From positions 4,822,694 through 4,886,693 of the forward strand of contig NC_089285.1 in the NCBI RefSeq assembly GCF_963678975.1: a DNA stretch of 64,000 bases. The letters are read 5' to 3'. Positions 21,851 to 31,825 of the stretch are shown here, piece after piece; the stretch's first letter is position 1, and the number at the start of each line of letters is the position of its first letter. The DNA is from Dysidea avara. Its lineage: Eukaryota; Porifera; Demospongiae; Dictyoceratida; Dysideidae. A model generated the notes under the pieces. The model ran no database searches, was not told the DNA's origin, and saw nothing but the letters and a program-made list of their open reading frames with translations. The translations under genes were made by a program, and so were the position numbers.

Positions 21851-21950
21851 TTAGTTTTAATGCATGAGACTAGACCAAGTGGTGGAGCAAGATGGTTTAG
21901 TACCATGTGACCCAGGTATGATCAGTTTTATAGCAACAGAAGTGATGTTA

Positions 21951-21977
21951 TCGGGGATTGCGCATCCGTGGTCATTT
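21951..21977 (+). repeat. Left terminal inverted repeat of the two-gene transposon
   Basis: 27 bp; 26 match the right end at 24392-24418 in reverse complement. The single difference is the fourth base (G here, T there on the complementary read). Confidence 0.9.
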
Positions 21978-22065
21978 GAAAGTTTAGGGAAATCAAAAAT
22001 AGCCAATGAAATTTGTTTGAGGCACGAGATCAACTGGATCTTGGCGCAAGTCTTGGTGTGGCAGA

Positions 22066-23220
22066 ATGTCCGCGGAAAATACTGGCGGTAATCTCGGTGG
22101 TAATAGTACGCCTACAGTCACAACAGTTGTGAATGTGGTGGGAGCAAGGAACACCACAGTGACGTCCAGTGAGCATGGCAAAACTGTGACAGTGCCGGTG
22201 TCCAATAATGCACCTGTTGTTCCCCCAAGAAACCCACCACCTACTCAGAATTCTTTGCCAATGTTGTTACAGCTACTCAGTCAAGCGTCAAGTAATACTC
22301 CTCCAGTCACAGCTGTTACTAGTCGCAGTCCTCTTGTGCCAGTGAATACACCAGTAAAACCCACGTTGAGTTTTAATGTTAAAATATTCAACCCACTAAA
22401 GAAAACGGACTTTGAGACTTGTGTTCTTAGAGGAGTGACTAAAGAAGCCATTTTAACACCAACTTTGATGCGAACGGAGTTGAGAAAGCAGTTTGGAGCA
22501 AGTTTAATTTCAGCTGACCCGGATTGTTCAATAGGGTACCTAAAAGGTGGTAGCAAACTGACCATATGTTCCTCAGCTGACATCGATGAGGTATGGAAAT
22601 GTGGTATGAACGGAGAGAGTGTCACCTTGTGGTGTTATGCACCAAAGCAAAATGAACATAGCAGTGACAGTGATGATCCTTTGCCACAGAAAAAGAAGCG
22701 TAAGAAATTAAGTGCACTTGAAGAAAAGAACAAGAGAGTGGAATCTGTAATCTCACAGTTACGGGAAAAGCATGGAACTAGATTTACTAACATTCAGTAC
22801 AGACTCTGGGGGGAAATGGTTGATGTTGGTACTCACAAGTAAGTGTGCATGTGGTAGCTAGTATAATGTGGTGTGTTATGTATCGTTGTACATTATTACA
22901 GGTCTTTGGATGATCCACCCGGCATTCCAGCATTCTGTGGTCGTCAGAAGTCGTCAAACAGTAATAGTACTGTACATGTCCTGACAAATGCCGTGTCAGA
23001 AATGGCAAAGAATATCACTTCAATTAGTGCTGCTCCTAACAAGCCTGATTTATGCACATCAACATCAATCTCACCAAGGAAAGTGGCTAACTTGAGGGCC
23101 AGTTACCTACAACAGTTACGAGATCTGTATCAGCTATTTGATTGTGGTGCTATCACACAATCCGAATTTATTGAACAGAAGAAACCTATATTGGACCAAC
23201 TTACAAAGCTGAAACCTTAA
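22066..23220 (+). CDS. Transposon accessory protein with PB1-like and SHOCT-like regions (two exons)
   Basis: Exon 1 is 22066-22838 and exon 2 is 22902-23220. The 63 bp intron has a GTAAGT donor and an ATTATTACAG acceptor, and joining keeps frame across a Lys codon, giving 363 residues. Residues 1-100 are Thr/Val/Pro-rich and disordered. Residues about 103-192 (LSFNVKIFNP ... GGSKLTICSSADIDEVWKCG ... VTLWCYA) resemble a PB1-type ubiquitin fold. PQKKKRKK at 207-214 is a likely nuclear localisation signal. A conserved-looking block follows (REKHGTRFTNIQYRLWGEM, DVGTHK, DDPPGIPAF). The C-terminus (YLQQLRDLYQLFDCGAITQS, then EFIEQKK) is a SHOCT-like helical hairpin. It lies wholly inside the terminal repeats. 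DNA binding, target choice or host interaction is possible; none is shown. The start is the first ATG; an upstream frame crossing the TIR was rejected. Confidence 0.8.
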
Positions 23221-23376
23221 CTTTATGTTCAAGACTTCACCCGTAATTCATGATTTTAATATGAATGTGTGTATGCGTATGTATGCACATGTCACTGTAG
23301 CTTTTGTATCTTCTAATCAGTAAAGTTGAAATACATGTCAATGAAAAATTGAAGTTATCAGTTGTGCATGATATTC

Positions 23377-24306
23377 TTAGACATATCCAGAAAACTTTAT
23401 ATATTGTCTACAGTTATCCACTGTAACTGACTGAAATTCCATCAGTAATATGCTTGCTATTGACAGTGATGTATTCAGCAATAAGTTATTTGCTTGCAGA
23501 AACTGTTTAACTTCTCCAAAAACACACTCTATTGGGTTTAAGTCTGGTGAATAAGGTGGTAAGAATCTGACCAAGGCTGCAACACCACAAATGGCATTCA
23601 CGGCAGCATCGGTATGGTGAATGGAAGCGTTGTCCAAAACGACTATGGAATTATGATTAATTCCATCAAATGGCATCAAAAGAGGCAGCAGCTGGGTATA
23701 CAAAAAGTCCAAAAAGGTATCTCCATTGACAGTATTTTCTGTAATGTATACATCCTGCACACCATCCATTGATAGTATGCCTATAGCAGAGTAACGTACT
23801 CCCCTGAGCTGCAGCTGGTGGTCCTGAGGAGCAAGACCTCGAATGCCATACCCATATTGACGCAGTGCATTTCTCCTATCACAGCCTGTTTCGTCTGTCC
23901 ATAAAATCATTGCTGGATCAAATGCAGACATTTCAGCAATGAACTGTGCCCTCAGTAACTCTGATCTTTGTAAAGCTATGTGTGTAATCTTCTGTCGACT
24001 GAGCCCAATTTTATTCACTGCACGACATATGGTAGATACATCAACGTGACATCCTGCCTTCTGAAGTTCTGCTTGTAGTTCTCTCAGAAATATTCCTGGA
24101 TTAGACAATATGAGGTCAATTAAAAGGTATTTATCGCTTTCGCTCAGTTTAGAACAGCAACCATTTCGTCGTACTGTTTTTTCCACCTGACCCGTAGCGT
24201 TAAACCTCTCAGCATACCTCAACACAGTTCTTTCGCTAACAAAAAGTGTTTTGGCCACATCTTCAGCTGGTTTCTTAAACGAACATGATGCCAGACAATG
24301 CGCCAC
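23377..24306 (-). CDS. Tc1/mariner-IS630-type transposase (DD34E)
   Basis: An uninterrupted 309-codon frame. The N-terminal helix-turn-helix (AEDVAKTLFVSERTVLRYAE, residues 14-33) is followed by a second DNA-binding part (KLSESDKYLLIDLILSNPG) and IS630-like text (VSTICRAVNKIGLSRQKI, 90-107). The catalytic triad is Asp138 in LWTDETG, Asp225 in VVLDNASIHH and Glu260 in SPDLNPIECVFGEVK, with 34 residues between the last two. YSPDLNPIE is the signature of the superfamily. The length is normal (300-350). Cut-and-paste transposition at TA sites is expected and fits the TA flanks. The start at 24306 lies 112 bp inside the right terminus. All catalytic residues are present, so activity is plausible. 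Confidence 0.92.
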   Translation of the reverse strand: MAHCLASCSFKKPAEDVAKTLFVSERTVLRYAERFNATGQVEKTVRRNGCCSKLSESDKYLLIDLILSNPGIFLRELQAELQKAGCHVDVSTICRAVNKIGLSRQKITHIALQRSELLRAQFIAEMSAFDPAMILWTDETGCDRRNALRQYGYGIRGLAPQDHQLQLRGVRYSAIGILSMDGVQDVYITENTVNGDTFLDFLYTQLLPLLMPFDGINHNSIVVLDNASIHHTDAAVNAICGVAALVRFLPPYSPDLNPIECVFGEVKQFLQANNLLLNTSLSIASILLMEFQSVTVDNCRQYIKFSGYV

Positions 24307-24391
24307 CGTAAATCATTTGAATAAGACCAGGGCATTGCTACTTCAATGTGATTGGTTATTAATCACGTGTGACCATGGCCCCAAAACGCTT

Positions 24392-24418
24392 AAATGACCA
24401 CGGATGCGCAATCCACGA
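24392..24418 (-). repeat. Right terminal inverted repeat of the two-gene transposon
   Basis: Reverse complement of 21951-21977 with one mismatch, followed by TA at 24419-24420. Confidence 0.9.
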
Positions 24419-24689
24419 TATTGAGCATGTGTTTCCCATGGTGTGTGGCCTCTACTGCCTTATCCAGACAATTAGGCACCACAAAAATTTTATACATGCT
24501 CCCATAAAGACTTGGTTGTCTATACAGATTATGTAGTTTATCCTGTAATACAGTTTAGTACACCAGTGACTATTTTCAGAAGACCTGGGTAAGAACATTA
24601 ACAGCATTTGTACTCGTATACGCATTCATATGACTTCTTGTAACTTCAGCGCTTTGTCTCGCACTTTGTAGAATAGAAAATACAGAGGA

Positions 24690-25000
24690 TCAATGATTTT
24701 CAGAGTGGGGGGCCAAAGATAGCCATAACCAGTCAACCATAAACTGATTAATACCCATGCAGACACACAAGGTCCCATTGATACAGCTCCTCTGTACCCA
24801 GTTCATATGTGCATTTATATAAAGGTGTTGTGGGGTGTGTTATCACTAGCTAATAGCCCTACACCTATACTACATAGCTATATCTCTTCACTTCAATGGC
24901 TGCAGTGCTCCTCTACACCTACTGCATTTGCTCGATACATGTATATATCATGTGAGAAATCATGGTCACGTGAAGGTCTTCTCTTTATGCGACTATGTGC
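24690..25000 (+). repeat. Truncated copy of the hAT-like element at 44077-45704
   Basis: Begins GATTTTCAGAGTGGGG and shares GTTGTGGGGTGTGTTATCAC, TAGCTAATAGCC and GTGAAGGTCTTCTCTTTATG with 44090-44395. It is about 300 bp with roughly 8 percent differences, and only the left part is present. It abuts the older BEL/Pao remnant. Confidence 0.7.
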
Positions 25001-25009
25001 AATTAAAGC

Positions 25010-25614
25010 CTTGACTGGATACAAATGGTATTCTCAGGTGCCATGGAAGGTTTGGGAATGCAGAAATGACACAAGGGACCAAATTCCAAAAGCTTTTGTT
25101 GAAAGTTAAATATTTGCAATTGAAGACATACACAAGAGAGAACTGGTTGAAGACATGTCAGCAGATGAGTTCTTTTTTGTTCATGTCAATTTATTTCAAG
25201 ACAAGGAGTGCCTCAGTTGATTATTTCAGACAATCAATAGCAGTTTAAGTGTGCAAGCACAACTCTTCACAAGGCATGGAGTGATATAGTGACAGAATAA
25301 GAAGGTCCGTGATTTTACTTCTAAGTATTACATTCAGTGGAAGTATATTGTTGAGCTAGCTCGGAGAGTTTTATTAACAACTGGTGGGGCTGAAAAAGTG
25401 CACTCTCAGGAAAACCATTAACACCCGATCTTTAACACAGAGACAGTTGTCCCAGTATTGACAGAGGTAGAAGTAGTTATTAATTCTCATCCACTGGTTT
25501 ATGTAGACAATGATATCAACTCAACCATAGTCCTTACACCCTCACATTTTCTGTCACTTCACTCAATGTCATTCCTGACCATACTGGAGAAATTGATCCG
25601 GAGTTTGATGTTAC
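25010..25614 (+). pseudogene. Older BEL/Pao pol remnant, left part (integrase)
   Basis: Plus-strand reading gives decayed integrase text: EFFFVHVNLFQDKECLS, IQWKYIVELARRVLLTTGG (equivalent of the I-x-W-x-F-I...PWWGG segment) and then TEVEVVINSHPLVYVDNDIN followed by VLTPSHFL (25455-25545). The last block is the INSRPLTYVSDD...LTPSHFL signature of BEL/Pao integrases. Stops and shifts occur throughout. The frame is interrupted at 25614 by the younger BEL/Pao element and resumes at 31821. Confidence 0.75.
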
Positions 25615-25750
25615 TGTAATTTATACTAAGAATCATTGTAGGGGCTTCACTACCGGTTCGCGTCTAACACGAGGTTCAACAACTGTTTATCACGCGATGT
25701 CAACCAAAAGTACACGTGATACATTACATAATCCCTATAGATATCCTACA
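25615..25750 (-). repeat. 3' LTR of the BEL/Pao element
   Basis: 136 bp, on the plus strand starting TGTAATTTATACTAAG and ending ATATCCTACA. Six differences from the partner LTR. Very short for BEL/Pao. Confidence 0.95.
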
Positions 25751-25845
25751 CTCCCTCCATTGACCAGTTGGTCAATAAGGGATACTGTTCTAAATGAAAT
25801 AGGTGTTACAATATCAATGCATGTCCTACCATGTGTGCATGTGAG

Positions 25846-26898
25846 TCAGTCTGTATCGTCACTCATAACAGCTCTAATGAACTCATTAGCTTTCTGTGCT
25901 GCAGCTCTCTTTGGCCTGTTTGTGTTAGGTGTACGTACCTGCTGAACTGCCAGATCTGAACCAATGTTCGGTGTCTCATCAATCCTTCTATCAGTCTCAA
26001 GCACATTCATACCAGATTCAGCAGTATCATCTCTATTACAGTCCACTTCCAATGGGTACAAATACTGTAGTGGTCTCCTTAAAATGTTACTGTCAGACTC
26101 CCCAGAGGGCAACTGCAATACAGTACCTCTAACTTGGCCATCTCTACTTCTCAATATTTGCTGCACTCTTGCTAATTTCCACAACCCCCTGAGTTTACTA
26201 TCACTCCGTAGCAGCACAACTTCACCAACCTTCGGCTCTCTATTCTTAACACCACTCTTGTCATAACTATGACACTCCCTCAACTGCAGCAAGTACTCAG
26301 TTCTCCACCTTCTCCAAAAGTGGTTGAGAGTACAATTAAGGTGCCTCATTCTTTGGTTCACTGTTTCATGACACACATCTACTCGAAACTCACTATCCTC
26401 GGTTGGTCTTCGGTAATGAACCGCATCTGGCAAGCTCAATAGTCTTCGTCCGGTCATCAAGTGAGAAGGTGTTAATGGCTCTTCAATATCTTCTGTCGAT
26501 ACGTAAGACAATGGTCTGGAATTTAATATCATTTCTATGTCTGTCAGGTCAGTCAGCAGCTCATCATAGGCTAGCTTGGCCTTACCAATTGTCTTCTTCA
26601 AGCAACGTTTGGTGGACTTCACCATACGCTCAAATATGCCACCCCATCAGGGGGATCTCTCCAAGTTGAAAACCCATTCTGCCTTAAGCCCTGTCAAATA
26701 CTGTTGCACCTCTCTATCATCTATCACCGATTGTACCGTCTTGGCTGCTGACTTGAAAGTCTTAGCATTATCCGAAATCATCATCACTGGAAAGCCTCGC
26801 CTGGCTGTGAACCTCTTAAAACTTCGAATAAAGGCTTCAGCAGTCATTCGAGGAACTATTTCTAGGTGTACTGCTCTGGTCACACAACAAGTGTACAA
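25846..26898 (-). pseudogene. BEL/Pao integrase core and DUF5641 C-terminal domain
   Basis: Frame 26898-26647 covers CCVTRAVHLEIVPRMTAEAF and MMISDNAKTFKSAA (catalytic Asp in SDN), then ends at a TGA (26644-26646). Here RSP-stop-WGGIFERM replaces the family's PWWGG or PxWGG, consistent with TGG to TGA. The same frame then continues 26625-25846 with MILNSRPLSYVSTEDI, EPLTPSHLMTGRRL, HFWRRWRTEYLLQLRE and VGEVVLLRSDSKLRGLWKLA, the BEL/Pao C-terminal DUF5641. The single stop is the main lesion here. The protein would insert element cDNA. Confidence 0.9.
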
Positions 26899-28529
26899 GC
26901 AGTGTTATTTGTGTTGATTCCCTTATCCTTGATGTATAGAGGTCCTGCCAGATCAACACCAGTATATGAGAATGCAGGGGCCTCTCTTACTCTAAAGTCA
27001 GGTAGTGGGGGTGCTGGCGGTACTGGGTATGGCTTACATTCTGTCTTATGACAAACTGTGCAGTTAAGTAGCACTTGTCTAACAAACTGCCTACCTCTGG
27101 CAATCCAAAACTTTGACCGTATTTCCGTCAAGGTTTCCTTGACGCCATTGTGGAGTATCCTCTTGTGCGCATTCTCAACCACCAACCGTGTGAAACAGTG
27201 CTCCTTGTCCAACAATGCGGGGTACCTCGTGCAGTACGGGACTTGCGCCTTGTCAATCCTCCCCTTGCACCTCCAAATTCCACTATCTAAGAAGAGGTGG
27301 AACTGTTGTTCCCAGGCTCGGAAACTCTTGTGCTGCAGTAAGCTCCCTTGGGATTCCTTCACCCATAGATCTTCAGCTCTCATCAGCTCAGAGGTCGTCA
27401 ATTCCATTCCATTGTCCACGTTATTTCCCTTCACCTTAAAGAGATTGACAAACTTGATAACGTAGGCTGTGACCCTTAACAGACGACGCATTTGGCTGAA
27501 CTTCTCACAATCAACTAACTTCCCAATATTGCACAAGTCCCAAGTGGACGAGTTACATGCGATATAACAGTGAGTAACTCTCACCTCCTTAGCACATTCT
27601 TCAGGCATACACAGCTCCTCCTCTTCAATAATGAACCTAGTGTCCACAAGCCAATCTGGTCCGTGTCTCCACAGTTTGGATGTCACTAATTCTGTGGGGG
27701 TAATTCCCCTTGAAGGGAGGTCTGCAGGATTTTCCTGTCCTGGACAATGCTTCCAATACTCTGACGGTACTAATCTCCTCACTTCGTTTACCCTATTCTC
27801 CACAAATGGCTTCCATTCCTTGGTTGTCCCTCTAATCCAATAAAGTGCTACCTTCGAGTCAGTATAACAACATGGCTCTTGCAACAGAAATTCCGTCGTT
27901 AGTGCCACAGAGATGTTGGATACAAGGTTCGCTAGCAATAATGAAGACAGAAGCTCAAGTCTTGGGATTGATAGTTTGCTAGTTGGCGCCACCCATGTCT
28001 TTGATGCCACAAAATTTGCAACTGTGCCAGCACTTCCTTCTATTCTTAGGTATACAACTGCTGCATAAGCTGCTGATGATGCATCACAAAACCCTTGCAG
28101 ACTGCAGCGGCTCAAGGCCTTATCTAATAGTGTGAAGTAGCATCTGGGGATTGACGTTGTAATTCCTTGGAATCCTGACACTAGTGCTCTCCATTTATCC
28201 AGTAAATGGCCTGACAATGGCACATCCCAGTCTACCTTGCTACTACAGAGTTCTTGGAATAGAATCTTAAAGCAAACAATGACAGGGGACACAAATCCAA
28301 GCGGATCATAGAACTTCGCTGTCACACCAACAATGTGCCTCTTCGTTGGCTCTATGGCGCTGATCAATATTACCAGTTCATTGAGGTCAAATAGTAGTTC
28401 ATCTTGGACATAATTCCACCGCACTCCTAGGATTTTCTGTTCATTGTCTTGTTGCTCTAGCCTTCCACCCCAAAAGGTGTTTGGTGTAAGTCTTGTCTTC
28501 TTCCTTAACTGGTCCGCCTTCTGCATCAA
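26880..28529 (-). pseudogene. BEL/Pao RT C-terminus, RNase H and integrase zinc-binding region
   Basis: An open frame of 549 codons but in a different frame from its neighbours. It contains the thumb-like segment (ILGVRWNYVQDELLFDLNEL), KFYDPLGFVSPVIV, the RNase H (GFCDASSAAYAAVVYLR with the first Asp; IPRLELLSSLLLANLVSNI with Glu; CYTDSKVALYWIRG with Asp; NPADLPSRG), and the H2C2 zinc region (HNGVKETLTEIRSKFWIARG, CTVCHKTECKPY). It ends at 26880 just as the integrase core begins (AFSYTGVDLAGPLYI), where a frameshift moves to the 26898-26647 frame. Confidence 0.92.
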
Positions 28530-29691
28530 CTGTAGAATGACTCTCTTTCATATTCATTTTCTGTTGTAAGTTTGCCGAATTGGTGATGAACTTTCTGAGG
28601 TTAAAGCCTCCCTCTGACAGTATCTGCTTGGATCGTAAATACAGTTCATATGCGTCATCATCACAGTCAGCGCCAAAACTTACATCATCAACATACACTG
28701 ACCTTAGAAACCTCTGTACAAATTCTGGGTGGACATCATTGTACTTCTCGAGATGGTGTCTGATGGTAGCATTTAGGAGGAAGAGACTTGATGATACACC
28801 GAAAACAACACGACTGAAACGGAAAGTCAGGACCTTGGGTGTTCTCTCATTGACACTATCTACCCACAGAAATCGGAGGGCATCTCTGTCCTTAGGGCAG
28901 ACTGAAACCATTAAGAATGCCTTTTCAATGTCTGCAACTAGGGCCACCTTGTGAGACCGGAACCGTACGATAATGTCCATGATCTTCTGTCCAAACTTAG
29001 GGCCAGTATACAGACAATCATTCAATGCCAGACCGTCGGTTCTGGCTGAAGCATCATACACCACCCTGAGTTTGGTAGTCTCCTTGTCACTCCTAATGAC
29101 AGCATGATGGGGTAGATAGTGCACTTGATGACTGGGGGCCTTGAGTTCATCCACTGGTTCAATAATTCCCCTACTTAATTGGTCCTTGATAACTGCATCA
29201 TACTGACACAGTACACTGGGTGTATGTCTCAAACGTTCAAGCAACCCGCCTAACCTCTTTAGCGCAAGTTCATAATGATCTGGTAAAGTTGGGTGAGATT
29301 GCTTCCATGGGAGAGAGACCTCATACCTCCCATCTCGAAAGGTAATATCCTTCTGAAAGTCTTGATAAACAGATGGCTCGTTCTGCTTTACTCCGAGTGA
29401 TTCCAAATCCCAAAACTTCTTAAGGGTACGGTCAAGTTCCTGTAAACTATCATCCACAGTGTACACATCCACTAACAGGGTGTGGGTGGTAACAAGATTC
29501 ACGGGAGTCGCCGTACATAATAATCCGTGTACTGGACCAGATAACACCCACCCAAGTTTAGTATTAACTGCTACTGGGCCATCTGCTTCGCGAAGGGTCT
29601 GTCCAGTAACTAGCTTCCAATAATGATCACACCCAATCAAGATGTCTATCTCCAAGCAATCCTCTTCGGAACAGTGGCCAGCAAGATCCAA
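28441..29691 (-). pseudogene. BEL/Pao protease end and reverse transcriptase
   Basis: A 416-codon frame. The N-terminus (DILIGCDHYWKLVTG, GWVLSGPV) is the DUF1758 protease tail. RT motifs follow: LRVVYDASARTDGLALNDCL, VALVADIEKAFLMVSV (motif A Asp), VLTFRFSRVVFGVSSSLFLL (motif B) and RSVYVDDVSFGAD (motif C YVDD). It ends at 28441 through a shift; the continuation is the 28529 frame. It is otherwise intact in its catalytic positions. Confidence 0.93.
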
Positions 29692-30020
29692 GCGTGAAAG
29701 GTCTTGCTCGCATGTATCACAGGTTGACAGGAAAGAGGCTCACAGATTGAAGGCACTGACAGCAGAGAAAGCTCAATCATACTCTCATTCTTCGTGTAAA
29801 GTCCAATAGAGACCACATCACATAACTGTCTTTCACCCTTGCTGGAACCAAACGTTTTAATTATCATTGACTCGGCTTGTCTTGGTCTCAGAGACAGAGC
29901 TTCCTTTAACTTGTCAGTGATGTACGATCTCTGGCTTCTACTGTCAAAGATTAACCGTACATTCCTTGTGCCTTGTGGGTGATCAGGTCTAAAAACCTGG
30001 GCTTTAGCAGTTTGTAACAA
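29646..30020 (-). pseudogene. BEL/Pao aspartic protease, active-site glycine changed
   Basis: The text VRLIFDSRSQRSYITDKLKE corresponds to the retropepsin D-S/T-G motif (family form DSGSQRSYI). Here Gly reads Arg (DSR), which should abolish catalysis. A frameshift near 30180-30020 separates it from gag, and another near 29690 separates it from RT. A tandem duplication of GGTACCTGGTTTATA near 30170-30205 is one cause of frame loss. Confidence 0.85.
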
Positions 30021-30178
30021 GACTGGTGTTTTTAAATTTCCACAATAAAGTGAAGCTGTGTCTGATGTGGAGTTGGATGTTGAATTACCGGAGGGCGGTG
30101 CTGTCTGAGGTGCTGGGGGATTTCCTGCCCGGTCATGTGTAGTCAGGCCTGAATCGACAGGGGCTTTAGGTACCTGGT

Positions 30179-31315
30179 TTATAGGTACCTGGTACCTGGT
30201 TTATGGTGTCTGCCATTACAATTGCTACACCTTAAACGTGATCGACAGTCACGGCTCATATGATACTTCTTCAGGCACACAAAGCACCTGCCTGATCTTC
30301 TAAGCACAAGTTTTCGTTCAGCCACATCTGATACTGTTGAACATGAAGCCAAAGCATGTAATTGGCGACAGAAACAGCAACTAACTATTGAAGCTCCACC
30401 TCCTGCCATCAGTGCAGCAGTAGTAGGAGGGGGTGCTCTAACTGGCATCTTGTTAAACTTTGCGTTAGTGCCGGATGCTCTCTCTCTAGCTTCTATCTCT
30501 CCTTCAATAATCCTCATCAATTCATCCAACTCCCACTGTCTGTCCTTCACTTCACGGCTAATAACGAGGCGTAGCTCAGGAGGAAGTTTGTTCATGAACA
30601 CAGACAACAAAAGGCTGCTGTAAGAATCTGATTCTATACTCAAGGCCTTCAAGCCTCTAACCTGTGCTTCAATTGAGTCATACAACTGACGGAAAGCCTT
30701 AATGTTATTCTGTGAAGCGACAGCATCAAGATTTATCAAAGTGTCTATGTGCTTGGCGATTATCTGCTTCTTGTCACCAAAACGCTTAGCAATAGCTCCA
30801 TCGTAGTTTGTAGCTGTGATTCTCAAACCGGATATTGCCTCAGCTGCTGATCCTTTCACCAAGGAGTTCAAATATGCAAACTTATCGATTGAAGACAAAT
30901 CCGAATTCTAATGTATTGAGGATTCAAAGGAATCCCAGAACTTGGACCATTTGGTCAAGTCACCATTAAACCTTTTTAATGACAATTTTGGTAACTTAAC
31001 TCGGGTTGTTGCAGTTGGAAGAGCAGGTGGTGGTGGTGGTGTGACAATGGATGAGTGCCCACTTACTCGTACCTCCTTTGCTGTAATTGCACTTGTTGCA
31101 TCAATGATTGCCCTCTGTACCTTCTCTTTAAAGACATCAGCCTGTTCAATTTCATTTTCTACATCAGTTTCGTCCACCTCGTCAAGAATATCAGCATCAA
31201 GCTGTTTCACAGTATCTAGCTTTTCTTCAAGCGCCGCCTTACATTGTTTAAGCTTAGTCAATGTTGACTCTGGGTTGTCCAGGTGTTCTATCGCATCGAG
31301 TACCTGTGTGACCAT
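30179..31315 (-). pseudogene. BEL/Pao gag with CCHC-type zinc knuckles, one in-frame stop
   Basis: Frames 31315-30908 and 30898-30179 share phase and are separated by a single TAG (30908-30910). The first encodes a coiled-coil-rich N-terminus (KLKQCKAALEEKLDTVKQLD) and the DUF1759 start KLPKLSLKRFNGDLTKWSKF. The second continues SSIDKFAYLNSLVKGSAAEA and ends with zinc knuckles (CCFCRQLHALASC; CFVCLKKYHMSRDC; CSNCNGRHH). The gag protein packages element RNA. The single stop suggests recent inactivation. The ATG used is the first in frame; 31315 is plausible but an upstream start in another frame is not excluded. Confidence 0.88.
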
Positions 31316-31684
31316 TCTAGTGGCTGACGCTCAGTGGCCTCCACGGATTTTCTTCTTACGAGCTAATTCCGCCATGGCTTCTCACAGCTGTACAATTTAT
31401 TAATAATCTCTACACACTGTTAATTCCACAATATCAATCACGAAACCAGTAGAATAACTAAAGTTCCAATTGACACCCACTTCAAATCTAGATAAACGAA
31501 AACAGCACACAATAACCGTTCAGATGAAAAGAATTTACTCGCCTTCCGGGGTACCGTTCTCCCGGTACCAAGGATTTTGCATTTCTGGTTAGAAATTTCA
31601 GCGGCGAGTTCTGGCAGTATCCACTTCAAAGACGTTGAACGGTATCCGTTGGTCGCTGGTTCGCTGGTAAGGCTCGAAGGACCA

Positions 31685-31820
31685 TGTAATTTACACTAAG
31701 AATCGTTCTAGGGGCTTCACTACTGGTTCGCGTCTAACACGAGATTCAACAACTGTTTATCACGCGGTGTCAACCAAAAGTACACGTGATACATTACATA
31801 ATCCCTATAGATATCCTACA
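31685..31820 (-). repeat. 5' LTR of the BEL/Pao element
   Basis: 136 bp, starting TGTAATTTACACTAAG and ending ATATCCTACA on the plus strand, followed by the target duplication GTTAC at 31821-31825. Confidence 0.95.
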
Positions 31821-31825
31821 GTTAC

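Larger units (their letters stand above)
21951..24418. mobile_element. Two-gene Tc1/mariner-IS630-type transposon with TA target duplication
   Basis: A 27 bp inverted repeat bounds it. The left end TCGGGGATTGCGCATCCGTG (21951 onward, continuing GTCATTT) and the reverse-complemented right end (24418 back to 24392) differ at one base. TA dinucleotides sit immediately outside at 21949-21950 and 24419-24420. Inside are a transposase on the minus strand (23377-24306) and a convergent spliced gene on the plus strand (22066-23220), 156 bp apart at their 3' ends. Both frames are uninterrupted, so the copy may be recently active. Tc1/mariner elements usually carry only a transposase, so the second gene is unusual. 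Confidence 0.88.
25615..31820 (-). mobile_element. BEL/Pao LTR retrotransposon, 6206 bp, recently degraded
   Basis: Two 136 bp direct LTRs begin TG and end CA and differ at six positions (about 95.6 percent identity). The 5 bp target duplication GTTAC lies at 25610-25614 and 31821-31825. On the minus strand the order is gag, protease, RT, RNase H, integrase, DUF5641-type C-terminus. A TGG-starting primer-site candidate (TGGTCCTTCGAGCC) is immediately inside the 5' LTR at 31684, and a purine run (AATGGAGGGAG) precedes the 3' LTR at 25751-25761. It carries two in-frame stops and several frameshifts, so it is not autonomous now. Inserted into an older BEL/Pao remnant on the other strand. Confidence 0.95.

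Noticed and set aside
21864-22091. 75-codon frame overlapping the left end of the two-gene transposon
   Set aside because: It crosses the terminal inverted repeat and the transposon boundary at 21951, so it cannot be a conserved gene.
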